A stretch of DNA of 20,241 nt from Curvibacter sp. (GTDB taxonomy: Bacteria; Pseudomonadota; Gammaproteobacteria; Burkholderiales; Burkholderiaceae_C). Numbering within the stretch: position 1 is the first letter of the stretch; every line of letters starts with the position of its first letter. The DNA is taken from positions 1 through 20,241 of the forward strand of contig DNQP01000190.1 in the NCBI GenBank assembly GCA_003500955.1. The letters are read 5' to 3'. The notes beneath the pieces were generated by a model that saw nothing but the letters and a program-made list of their open reading frames with translations, did not search any database and was not told the DNA's origin. The translations under genes were made by a program, and so were the position numbers. Shown one piece after another: positions 11,636 through 20,241 of the stretch.

Positions 11636-14026
11636 TCAATCGTAGTTGCTGAAACGGCTGGGCGCCGTCACCTGCTGGCGCAGGAATTGGTAACGCGGGA
11701 TATTCCTCTGCAGGGACTGCAGCGGGTCGATGCCCACGCGCGAAAAGCCCACCAGCTCGAGCTGGAACATGATGCGGCGCGTGGTCGTGACCAAGCCGGT
11801 CTGCAGCCGTTCGAGCACGATGCGGCCCAACCAGCAGCCCGCATCGTATTCGAAGCCGATGATGGAGTCGACCAGCTTGTTCTCCTGCATGCTGTAGTTC
11901 AGGCGTCCGACGCTGTACCAGCGCCCGGGGCCCTGGCCCTGGCCACGGCCCAGATCCTGGCCCTTGTCGCCCCAGAGGTCGTTGATCGGCCATTGCCAGC
12001 CGATGTCGACCAGTTCGCTGAGGTTACGCTGGTAGCGGTAGGCCACGTTGACCACGCGGTAGTTGCTGGGGTTGTAGCGCATGCTGACCGTGGAACGCTC
12101 GGACTCACCGGTCTTCTGGTTGTACTGCACCGTGCTGTCCAGATACCAGCGCGGATCGATGGTCAGGCCGGCACCCAGCAAGATGTCGCTCACGCCCTTG
12201 GGCGAGGCTGTCCCTCCCGGCAGGGTGACGCGCTGGTCCTCGAAACGCAGGCGCTGTGCGATGCCCAGGCGCAGGACCTCGGCACCGGTCTCGGCGTCGA
12301 GCAGCCTTGTGGACAGGCCACCGGTCAGCAGATTGTTGTCGGCGATGCGGTCGTTGCCGACGAAGGCGTTTTCGCTGTAGATGCTCGCAAAGTTGAAGTC
12401 CAGCGCGCCCGAGTCGTAGTTGGGCAGGTAGTTCTGGTTGACATAGGGTGTGTAGACATAGAACAGACGCGGCTCCAGGGTCTGGCGAAAGCTGCCGCTG
12501 AAGTAGCTGGCGTCGCGCTCGAAGACCAGCCCCGTGTCCAGGCTGTAGGTCGGCACGGTACGCCCGGCCTGGCGCTGGCCGCTGGACAGGGCCGCATCGA
12601 AGTTGTAGTTGACCGAGTGGAGGGACATGCGCGGGATGATGAAACCGGCGGAACCCAGCAGGGGATAGCTCAGCTGGCCCTTCATCACCGTGCGCTGGGC
12701 ATTGGGCTGGCCGGTCAGCGCGGAGTTGGCCTGAAAGTCGGTGTAGTCGGCCTCCAACCCCACGTCGAAACCACCGGCGTAGGGCTGGGTATAACGCGCC
12801 ACGAGCTGGGGCAGGCGGTTGTAAGGCGGCACGATGGGCGCCGACGGATCCTGCAAGGTCTGCCATTGCACTGTGCGCAAGGTGGCAGAGTAGGGCCCGC
12901 GGTTCCAGTTCAAACCGACGTCGTTGGCCAGCAGGCGCTGGGTCAAGGATGGCGTCGCACGTGGAAAGTCGCGCCAGTAATTGTCGTCGCTGACGCGGTT
13001 GAGGTTGAGGTTGAGGCCCAAGGCACCCCAGGATACGTCCGAAATACGGCCCATGTGCTGGAAAGACCGGCCCCAGCGATCCCGGTCGCGCAGCTTGTCC
13101 GAAGGCATGTAGTCCGCGCGCAGCTGTCCCGTATAGCCGGCTTCCAGGTAACGGAACTGCCCGCCGTAGTTGATGCCGCGCGCACTCATGACCGTGGGGT
13201 AGAAGGTGGCGTCGCGGTTCGGTGCGATGTTCCAGTAGTAGGGCGTGGTGATCGACGTACCGCTGATGTTGTCAGCACTGAAGGTCGGCGAGAGAAAACC
13301 CGACTTGCGCTTCTCGGTCAGCGGGAAGCTCATGGACGACAAGCCCAGCACCGGCACGTCCTGGAAGCGTACGGTCACGTCCTCGGCCTCGGCCGTCTCC
13401 TCCTCGCTGTCCAGGCGCAGCGTGGCCGCGCGCAGCAGCCAGGCCGGCACCCAGTCGGGGCCGGGTTCGCGCTGGCAAGTCGTGAAGGTGGCGTTGCGGA
13501 CCACGGCACGCTTGTCATCGAGAAAGTCGATGCGCTCGGCCTCACCGTGCGCATCGTTGGACAAGAGGCGGTAACGGGCCTGGTCGAAAAAGCCCTCGAA
13601 GGCGTCGATGCGCAGGTCGAGCGCCGGGCCCTCGAAGACATTGCCCGCCTGGTTCACACGGACATCGCCACGCGCGCGCGCCAGATCGCGGGCCTGGTCG
13701 TACTCCAGACGATCCGCGCGGATCACCAGATCGGCACGCCGGAACTCCACGCCCCCTTCGAGCACGATTTCCGTGTCACTCTCGGCCGCCAGACGTTCGC
13801 CGTACACATAGGTCGGAGACACCATGCGCTGTTGCGGGCTCAGGTTCTCGGTCAAGCGCGGGCTGATGCGCAGCCGCAGCGGCTCGGTGCCCGCCTCTTG
13901 CGCCTGCAGGGCGGAGCTGTGCCACAGTGCGCAGGCCAGCAGGGCCAAAGGGTTGAGGACGGGACGAAAAAGACGGGGCAAAGCGGGCGGTCCGAGGAGA
14001 CGGGGTTTGTAGAATGGATTATCCAT
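11636..14026 (-). CDS. lptD: LPS-assembly outer-membrane protein LptD
   Basis: Outer-membrane barrel that, with lipoprotein LptE, inserts lipopolysaccharide into the outer leaflet. From ATG 14026 it is 796 residues. Residues 1-43 form a signal peptide with a basic start and hydrophobic PLALLACALW, ending near LQAQ. The LptA-like jellyroll spans about 70-190 (VEFRRADLVIRADRLEYDQ, GNVFEGPALDL). The barrel follows to a C-terminal SNYD. The mature protein has only two cysteines, about Cys184 (FTTCQRE) and Cys731 (AGCWLG), where E. coli LptD has two pairs. A longer frame from 14113 is open, but it would read through amgK and place 29 extra residues before the signal peptide. The chosen ATG overlaps the amgK ATG on the other strand. 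GGGGGCG lies 5-11 bases upstream. Confidence 0.95.
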   Translation of the reverse strand: MDNPFYKPRLLGPPALPRLFRPVLNPLALLACALWHSSALQAQEAGTEPLRLRISPRLTENLSPQQRMVSPTYVYGERLAAESDTEIVLEGGVEFRRADLVIRADRLEYDQARDLARARGDVRVNQAGNVFEGPALDLRIDAFEGFFDQARYRLLSNDAHGEAERIDFLDDKRAVVRNATFTTCQREPGPDWVPAWLLRAATLRLDSEEETAEAEDVTVRFQDVPVLGLSSMSFPLTEKRKSGFLSPTFSADNISGTSITTPYYWNIAPNRDATFYPTVMSARGINYGGQFRYLEAGYTGQLRADYMPSDKLRDRDRWGRSFQHMGRISDVSWGALGLNLNLNRVSDDNYWRDFPRATPSLTQRLLANDVGLNWNRGPYSATLRTVQWQTLQDPSAPIVPPYNRLPQLVARYTQPYAGGFDVGLEADYTDFQANSALTGQPNAQRTVMKGQLSYPLLGSAGFIIPRMSLHSVNYNFDAALSSGQRQAGRTVPTYSLDTGLVFERDASYFSGSFRQTLEPRLFYVYTPYVNQNYLPNYDSGALDFNFASIYSENAFVGNDRIADNNLLTGGLSTRLLDAETGAEVLRLGIAQRLRFEDQRVTLPGGTASPKGVSDILLGAGLTIDPRWYLDSTVQYNQKTGESERSTVSMRYNPSNYRVVNVAYRYQRNLSELVDIGWQWPINDLWGDKGQDLGRGQGQGPGRWYSVGRLNYSMQENKLVDSIIGFEYDAGCWLGRIVLERLQTGLVTTTRRIMFQLELVGFSRVGIDPLQSLQRNIPRYQFLRQQVTAPSRFSNYD
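14010..14015 (+). promoter_or_regulatory. Possible -10 element giving a near-leaderless amgK mRNA
   Basis: TAGAAT, one mismatch from TATAAT, ends 9 bases before the amgK ATG. Normal spacing would put the transcript start at about 14022-14023, two or three bases before the start codon. No good -35 hexamer is seen in the GC-rich bases 16-18 upstream. Confidence 0.35.
14014..14026. promoter_or_regulatory. 13-base palindrome on the overlapping lptD/amgK start codons
   Basis: ATGGAT-T-ATCCAT is a perfect palindrome around a central T. Its right end contains the lptD start codon (minus strand) and two bases of the amgK start codon. A dimeric regulator bound here would block both genes. The palindrome could also be a coincidence of the codons for Met-Asp-Asn-Pro of LptD. 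Confidence 0.35.
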
Positions 14027-15095
14027 GAGCGCCCCCACATCCAGCCCCATCACCTGGGCCAGCCCCGAGCGCGCGACCGCCTTCCAGCACTGGCTGGACG
14101 GGCTGTCGGCCACCCAGCAGCTGCAGCCCCAGACCCTGCGTCCAGCCTCGGCCGACGCAAGCTTTCGCCGCTACTTCCGCATCGATGCGGCTGGCGGCTC
14201 CCGCATCATCATGGACGCGCCGCCCGACAAGGAAAACTGCCGCCCCTTCGTGCAGGTCGCCCAGCTGATGGCCCAGGCCGGCCTGCATGTGCCCGAGGTG
14301 CTGGACTGGGACGAGACCGGGGGTTTCATGCTGCTGTCCGACCTCGGCGGCCAGACCATGATGCAGGTGATTGACCAAGACCGGGCGGCGGCCAACCTGC
14401 CGCTCTACCTGCGTGCCGTGGACGCACTCGTGGCCTGGCAGCAGGCCTCCCGTCCGGATGTGCTGCCGCCCTACGACACGGCGCTGTTGCGGCGCGAACT
14501 CGAACTGTTCCCCGAGTGGTACCTGGCCCGCCACCGTGGGGTGGTCGTCGAAGGCAAGTTGCGCGAAACCCTGGACCGGATGTTCGAGCTCATCATCGAA
14601 CGCAACCTGGCCTGGCCCGCGGTCTATGTGCACCGCGATTTCATGCCGCGCAACCTGATGATTCCCGGTGACAGCGCGGAGACCCGCCTGGGCGTGCTGG
14701 ATTTCCAGGACGCGGTCCATGGCCCCATCACCTACGACATCGCCAGCCTGATGCGCGACGCCTTCCTCTCCTGGGAGGAGGACTTCGTGCTCGACGTCAC
14801 CATCCGCTACTGGCAGCAAGCCCGCAAAGCCGGCCTGCCCGTGGGCGAGGATTTCGGCGAGTTCTACAAGGGCGTCGAATGGATGGGCCTGCAGCGCCAC
14901 CTCAAGGTGGCCGGCATCTTCGCGCGGCTCACGCTGCGCGACGGCAAGCCGCAGTACCTGGCCGACGCGCCGCGCTTCATCGCCTACATCCGGGCCACCT
15001 GCGCGCGCTACATCGAGCTCAAGCCGCTGCTGCGCTTGGTGGACGAGGTCGAGGGCATCACCGAGGTCAGTGGCTACGCCTACGGACGCGTCTGA
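14025..15095 (+). CDS. amgK: N-acetylmuramate/N-acetylglucosamine anomeric kinase AmgK
   Basis: Cytoplasmic kinase of the aminoglycoside-phosphotransferase fold that phosphorylates recycled MurNAc (and GlcNAc) at C1, feeding MurU. The 356 residues include LRPASADASFRRYFRI (38-53, nucleotide loop), LLSDLGG (103-109), the catalytic loop YVHRDFMPRNLMI with Asp205 and Asn210, and the metal motif LDFQDAVHGPITYDIASL with Asp226. The position divergent from lptD matches Pseudomonas amgK. ATG 14025 shares two base pairs with the lptD ATG, so there is no spacer. No Shine-Dalgarno is seen, consistent with a near-leaderless message. rsmE follows after 5 bases. MurU is not adjacent but lies about 10 kb to the left. 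A general aminoglycoside kinase is unlikely given the LptD neighbour. Confidence 0.9.
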   Translation: MSAPTSSPITWASPERATAFQHWLDGLSATQQLQPQTLRPASADASFRRYFRIDAAGGSRIIMDAPPDKENCRPFVQVAQLMAQAGLHVPEVLDWDETGGFMLLSDLGGQTMMQVIDQDRAAANLPLYLRAVDALVAWQQASRPDVLPPYDTALLRRELELFPEWYLARHRGVVVEGKLRETLDRMFELIIERNLAWPAVYVHRDFMPRNLMIPGDSAETRLGVLDFQDAVHGPITYDIASLMRDAFLSWEEDFVLDVTIRYWQQARKAGLPVGEDFGEFYKGVEWMGLQRHLKVAGIFARLTLRDGKPQYLADAPRFIAYIRATCARYIELKPLLRLVDEVEGITEVSGYAYGRV

Positions 15096-15100
15096 ACGCG

Positions 15101-15814
15101 ATGCCGCGCTTTCACTGCCCCGTTTCCCTGTCCGTGGGCACCACGCTCACGCTGCCGTCGGGCGCCGCACGCCATGTCCAGGTCCTGCGCCTGCAGCCTG
15201 GCGACACGATCACGCTCTTCAACGGCGAGGGCGGCGAGTGCGAGGCCACCATCACGCGCATGGGCCGCAGCGAGGTGGAGGCACAGATCGTGGCGCACAT
15301 GGCGTTCGAACGCGAGACGGCGCGCGCCGTGCACCTGGCCCTGGGCGTACCGGCCAACGAGCGCATGGACTGGCTGGTCGAGAAGGCCGCAGAACTGGGC
15401 GCCGCCAGCCTGCAGCCCCTGCAGATGGAGCGCAGTGTGCTGCGCCTGAGTGGCGAGCGCGCCGAGAAGAAGCGCCAGCACTGGCAGGCCATCGCCGTGG
15501 CCGCCTGTGAGCAATGCGGTCGCAATCGCGTGCCGCCTGTGCCGGCCCTGCAAAGCCTGCCGGCCTGGTTGGGCAGCGAATTACCGCGCCAACGTCTGCT
15601 GCTCTCGCTGGCGGCCGATAGCGCGCCGCTGGCGCAGCAACGCGACCGGCTCGATGACGGCCCCGTACTTTTCCTTTCGGGTCCCGAAGGCGGGCTCAGT
15701 CCGGCCGAGGAGCAGGCTGCCCGCGCGGCGGGTTTTGTGCCCGTGAGCCTGGGGCCGCGCACCCTGCGCGCCGAGACCGCGCCCCTGGCCGCCCTGGCCG
15801 CGCTCACCCTCTGA
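15101..15814 (+). CDS. rsmE: 16S rRNA (uracil1498-N3)-methyltransferase RsmE
   Basis: SPOUT-class (knotted) AdoMet methyltransferase that makes m3U1498 in 16S rRNA. It has 237 residues, the normal size. The N-terminal PUA-like RNA-binding domain (about 1-70) has AARHVQVLRLQPGDTITLFNGEGGE. The knot domain has GVPANERMDWLVEKAAELGA, SGPEGGLSPAEEQAA (193 onward) and the trefoil motif LGPRTLRAETA (217-227). Start ATG 15101 lies 5 bases after the amgK stop and gives MPRFHC, the usual N-terminus. An upstream in-frame extension inside amgK is not needed. It is likely co-transcribed with amgK and with the transporter 10 bases downstream. Confidence 0.95.
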   Translation: MPRFHCPVSLSVGTTLTLPSGAARHVQVLRLQPGDTITLFNGEGGECEATITRMGRSEVEAQIVAHMAFERETARAVHLALGVPANERMDWLVEKAAELGAASLQPLQMERSVLRLSGERAEKKRQHWQAIAVAACEQCGRNRVPPVPALQSLPAWLGSELPRQRLLLSLAADSAPLAQQRDRLDDGPVLFLSGPEGGLSPAEEQAARAAGFVPVSLGPRTLRAETAPLAALAALTL

Positions 15815-15824
15815 AGCAGCCACC

Positions 15825-16997
15825 ATGAACGCTCGTCTTGCCTTGCTGGCCGTCTGCCAGGGCCTGTTCTTCACCAACAACATCGTCTTCATCGCCATCA
15901 ACGGCCTCGTAGGCCTGGCGCTTGCGCCCAAGGGCTGGATGGCCACGCTGCCGGTCATGGGTTATGTGGTCGGTGGCGCGCTGAGCACCGGCCTGGTGGC
16001 ACGCAGCCAGGCACGCTGGGGCCGGCAGGCCTCGTTCCAGATCGGCCTGCTGGTCGCGCTGGGCTCGGCCCTGCTGTGCGCCTATGCGGCCTGGAGCCGC
16101 AATTTCTGGCTGCTGATCACGGCCACCGTCATCGCGGGCTACTACAGCGCCAACGGCCAGCTCTACCGCTTCGCGGCCGCCGAGCTTGTCGTGCCCGCCT
16201 ACCGCGAGAAGGCCGTCTCCCTGGTACTGGCGGGCGGCCTGATCGGTGCCATCGCCGGGCCGAACCTGGCCATCTACACCCGCAATCTGTTGGGCGTGCC
16301 CTTCGCTGGCGCCTATCTGTCCCTGTCCATCGTGGCCCTGCTGGGTTTGCTGCTCATGGCTTTCGTGACCTTCCCGCCTGTGCCCAAGCCGGCCGCCGGC
16401 GCACCCTTGGGGCGCCCGATCTGGGAGATCGCCCGCCAGCCCCTGTTCTTCGTGGCCGCCGTGGGCGCCTCGCTGGGCTTCGGGGTCATGAACCTGTTGA
16501 TGGCCGCCACCCCGCTGGCCATGCAGGTCTGCGGCTTCCCCTTCGACGACGCGGCGCTGGTGCTCGAGTGGCATGTGATCGGCATGTTCGCGCCCGGCTT
16601 CTTCACCGGCCATCTGATCAAGCGATACGGCACCCTGAGCATCATGGGCGTGGGCGTGCTGCTCAACGTCCTCTGCATCGCTGTCGCGCTGAGCGGGGTG
16701 GACCTGCACCAATTCCTGATCGCGCTCTTCCTGCTCGGCGTCGGCTGGAACTTCCTCTTCACGGGCAGCACCACGCTCGCCCTGCAGGCCTACCGGCCCG
16801 AAGAGAAGGACCGGGCCCAGGCGGCCATCAACTTCGTGGTGTTTGCCGTGATGGCGCTGACTTCCTTCGCCTCGGGCGCGCTGGTCACCACCCAGGGCTG
16901 GTGGTGGCTCAACGTCGGCTCGCTGCTGCCGGTGGCCTTGACCGGCCTGGCCCTGCTCTGGCTGGCCTGGCGGCGCCAGGGCGCCCGCCCCGCCTGA
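15825..16997 (+). CDS. Major facilitator superfamily transporter, substrate unknown
   Basis: A 390-residue inner-membrane protein, almost entirely hydrophobic, with about 11-12 helices visible as repeated Leu/Ala/Gly-rich stretches. The first starts within LALLAVCQGLFFTNNIVFIAIN and the last is PVALTGLALLWLAW before RRQGARPA. The cytoplasmic loop after helix 2 reads ARSQARWGRQ, a degenerate version of the MFS GxxxDRxGRR motif that lacks the usual Asp. A central loop at about 185-200 (PPVPKPAAGAPLGR) separates the two six-helix halves. Short spacing to rsmE suggests it is the last gene of amgK-rsmE. The lack of homologues I can name means no substrate can be offered. Muropeptide or sugar uptake would be guesswork. 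Confidence 0.88.
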   Translation: MNARLALLAVCQGLFFTNNIVFIAINGLVGLALAPKGWMATLPVMGYVVGGALSTGLVARSQARWGRQASFQIGLLVALGSALLCAYAAWSRNFWLLITATVIAGYYSANGQLYRFAAAELVVPAYREKAVSLVLAGGLIGAIAGPNLAIYTRNLLGVPFAGAYLSLSIVALLGLLLMAFVTFPPVPKPAAGAPLGRPIWEIARQPLFFVAAVGASLGFGVMNLLMAATPLAMQVCGFPFDDAALVLEWHVIGMFAPGFFTGHLIKRYGTLSIMGVGVLLNVLCIAVALSGVDLHQFLIALFLLGVGWNFLFTGSTTLALQAYRPEEKDRAQAAINFVVFAVMALTSFASGALVTTQGWWWLNVGSLLPVALTGLALLWLAWRRQGARPA

Positions 16998-17003
16998 GGC
17001 CGT

Positions 17004-17879
17004 TCAGGCAAACCAGCGATCCAGCCAGGCCTGCAGCCGGACGTAGACGGGTTCGCGCGCGAGTTCGTTGAAGATCTCGTGATAGAGCTCGGTGTAGCAG
17101 TGCGCTTCGACAACCCGTGCCGGCGCCGCCTGGGCAAAGGCGGCGCTGCCACGCGGGCTGACCAGCTTGTCCTGGCCGGCGTACATCAGCAGGGTCGGCA
17201 CCTCCCAGCGCGGTGCGGCTGCCAACACCTGGGGCCCGGTGTCGGCGATGTAGCGCGCGAGCCGGCCGGAGATGCGGTCGTGGATGAGCTTGTCCTGCTG
17301 GTAGGCGCGCACCACCTGCGGATCATGTGAAATCCACCTCGGGTCCAGCCCATTGCCCACGCACAGATTGGGCGCCACAGCCGGCAGGACGGCGAGCAGC
17401 AGTTTCTGCACCGCGTTGAGCCCGGGATCGAGCGCTGGCGAGGACAGCACGAGGCCGTCGACGCGCCCCAGCTGGCGCGCCACCAGATGCGCGGCCACCA
17501 GCCCGCCCATGCTGTGGCCCAGCACGATCAGCGGTGTGCCGGCGTCGAGACGGCGGCGCGTGCTGCCCAGCACGTCGGCCAGGTCTTCGACCAAGCGCTG
17601 GTCCGAGGGCAGGCCGCCACGCACGCCGCCTGATTCACCATGGCCGTAATGGTCGTAGCCGCGCACGGCAAAGCCCCAGTCATTGAGTCGACGCGCGAGT
17701 TCGTCATAGCGGCCTGCATGTTCGCCCAGACCGTGCACGACGAGCACCACACCGCGCAGGCGGGTGCCGGGATCGAGCGGCCAGTCCTGGATGGCCAGGT
17801 TGTCGCCATCGGAGGCGACGTAGGTGGTCAGCGTGGATTCCTGCATGATTTTTTTGATCCGCACCGCATCCTGTGACAT
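17004..17879 (-). CDS. Alpha/beta hydrolase, monoacylglycerol-lipase-like (S33 family)
   Basis: Serine hydrolase of the Hydrolase_4 type, likely acting on monoglycerides or lysophospholipids. The 291 residues carry VVHGLGEHAGRYDELARRL (48-66), DHYGHGESGG (76-85), the nucleophile elbow GHSMGG with Ser123, the acid Asp237 (AGQDKLVSP) and His267 (ELYHEIFNE). This complete triad and the HGLGEHAGRY motif resemble bacterial and human monoacylglycerol lipases. No signal peptide is seen, so it is probably cytoplasmic. The start is uncertain. ATG 17879 lies 15 bases after the M20 peptidase stop without a clear Shine-Dalgarno, and ATG 17846 (MQESTLTTYV) would also fit the family. It is co-directional with and downstream of the M20 gene, so likely an operon. 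Confidence 0.9.
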   Translation of the reverse strand: MSQDAVRIKKIMQESTLTTYVASDGDNLAIQDWPLDPGTRLRGVVLVVHGLGEHAGRYDELARRLNDWGFAVRGYDHYGHGESGGVRGGLPSDQRLVEDLADVLGSTRRRLDAGTPLIVLGHSMGGLVAAHLVARQLGRVDGLVLSSPALDPGLNAVQKLLLAVLPAVAPNLCVGNGLDPRWISHDPQVVRAYQQDKLIHDRISGRLARYIADTGPQVLAAAPRWEVPTLLMYAGQDKLVSPRGSAAFAQAAPARVVEAHCYTELYHEIFNELAREPVYVRLQAWLDRWFA

Positions 17880-17894
17880 GAGTGTGAGCAGACC

Positions 17895-19370
<1,476 letters not shown>

Positions 19371-19449
19371 GGGCAGGCTCCTGGCGGGGCGGCGGTGGCC
19401 GCGCCGCTATATTAGGCGATTGCCCACAGGACCCCAACCGGAGCCCCTC

Positions 19450-20241
19450 TTGAACCAGCCCCCAGCCGCCCCCGCCGAAGAAGTCCGCTACCGCAAGGTG
19501 GCCTTGGCCGCCTGTTTCGGCACCTTCATCGAGTGGTACGACTTCCTGACCTTTGCCACCCTGGCTGTGCACTTCGCCGTGCTTTTCTTCCCGGCCGACG
19601 ACCCCGTGGCCGGCCTGCTCTACAGCCTGGCCACCTTCGGCATGGGCATGGTGGTGCGGCCGCTGGGCGCGGCCCTGTTCGGCTCCTTCGGCGACCGCTA
19701 CGGCCGGCGCAAGGTCTTCATCGCCACCATCGGCATCATGGGCGTGGCCACCTTCCTTGTCGGACTGCTACCCACCCATGCGCAATGGGGCTGGTGGGCC
19801 ACCGGCGCCTTGCTGGCCCTGCGCCTGATTCAAGGCCTGGCCATGGGTGGCGAGATCGGCGGCGCCAACGTCTACCTGGCCGAGCACGCGCCCGTGGCCA
19901 GCCGAGGCGCGTCCACCAGCGTGCTGCAGTGGATGGGCGGCCTCGGCATCCTGGCCTCGACACTGCAACTGGTGCTGCTGCAGACCTGGCTCAGCGAGGC
20001 CGACTTCAAGGAATGGGGCTGGCGCATTCCCTTCCTGTTCTCGGCCGTTCTGTTGCTGGCCAGTGTCAAGGCGCGTCTGGCCCTGCACGAATCGCCGGTC
20101 TTCACCGAACTGAGCCAGAGCCAGCAGGTGGCCAAGACGCCGCTGCGCGACTGCCTGCGCGACCGCCACACCCTGGGCCGCATGGCCCTGCTCTTCTTCT
20201 GTGTCTCGGCGGGCGGCGGCCTGTTGTTCTTCTGCTCCCAG
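19450..20241 (+). CDS. MHS-family MFS transporter, N-terminal part only (cut by window edge)
   Basis: Metabolite:H+ symporter subfamily (relatives include ProP, KgtP, ShiA and citrate carriers), in the inner membrane. Reading starts at TTG 19450, with GGAG 6 bases upstream and no usable ATG or GTG before the first helix; 264 codons are present. The first helix region is ACFGTFIEWYDFLTFATLAVHF, the classic MHS beginning. The loop 2-3 motif GSFGDRYGRRK is intact, and RLIQGLAMGGEIGGANVYLAEHAP is the family helix 4-5 signature. At least six helices precede the edge. A TATATT at 19408-19413 is a possible -10 with a poor -35. The substrate is unknown. The adjacent peptidase pair reads in the opposite direction. 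Confidence 0.93.
   Translation, partial: MNQPPAAPAEEVRYRKVALAACFGTFIEWYDFLTFATLAVHFAVLFFPADDPVAGLLYSLATFGMGMVVRPLGAALFGSFGDRYGRRKVFIATIGIMGVATFLVGLLPTHAQWGWWATGALLALRLIQGLAMGGEIGGANVYLAEHAPVASRGASTSVLQWMGGLGILASTLQLVLLQTWLSEADFKEWGWRIPFLFSAVLLLASVKARLALHESPVFTELSQSQQVAKTPLRDCLRDRHTLGRMALLFFCVSAGGGLLFFCSQ

Noticed and set aside
14027..14113. 29-residue N-terminal extension of lptD
   Set aside because: It would overlap amgK coding on the other strand and push the signal peptide away from the N-terminus. The start at 14026 fits a secreted protein better.
11687..14374. 895-residue open frame antisense to lptD running into amgK
   Set aside because: Codon-bias shadow of lptD with no family resemblance. 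It would read through the amgK start in another frame.

Overview
This GC-rich window looks like chromosomal DNA from a betaproteobacterium, most likely order Burkholderiales and family Comamonadaceae (Rhodoferax/Hydrogenophaga/Acidovorax type). The reasons are the strong G/C preference at third codon positions, the protein sequence flavour (a hybrid MaeB malic enzyme, AmgK/MurU cell-wall recycling enzymes, a barnase/barstar pair), and an interspersed repeat at 9351-9433 that resembles one I recall from Comamonadaceae genomes. No database search was possible, so the genus is not assigned.

Layout. At the left, tkt (transketolase) and gapA (GAPDH, cut by the window edge) form a leftward central-carbon operon. 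Divergent from tkt, murU and pepP overlap by 4 bases and are followed by a small DUF2061 membrane protein and by maeB, which ends at a strong intrinsic terminator (8183-8221). Next is a small defence-like or housekeeping unit: a secreted guanyl-specific ribonuclease resembling RNase Sa/barnase, with a barstar-type inhibitor downstream. The region between barstar and rsmA (9126-9469) is not empty. It holds an out-of-frame continuation of barstar, an 11-bp hairpin starting at the barstar stop, a compound repeat, and an intrinsic terminator.

Leftward again come lptD-surA-rsmA, tightly packed with 3-base gaps (outer-membrane LPS transport, periplasmic chaperone, 16S rRNA dimethyladenosine transferase). 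Divergent from lptD is the rightward set amgK-rsmE-MFS transporter. The lptD and amgK start codons overlap on opposite strands inside a 13-base palindrome. The right end has a leftward pair (M20 metallopeptidase and a monoacylglycerol-lipase-like hydrolase) and, divergent from it, the start of an MHS-type MFS transporter cut by the window edge.

How the genes work together. tkt and gapA serve the pentose-phosphate/Calvin and glycolytic routes, and maeB links malate to pyruvate. AmgK and MurU are the two consecutive sugar-1-phosphate steps of peptidoglycan MurNAc recycling, but here they lie about 10 kb apart, with the lptD/surA/rsmA, ribonuclease/barstar and maeB genes between them. Most of the window is ordinary housekeeping. 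The parts worth a second look are the ribonuclease/barstar unit with its possible frameshifted tail, the overlapping lptD/amgK start codons, and the inverted repeat covering the DUF2061 ribosome-binding site.
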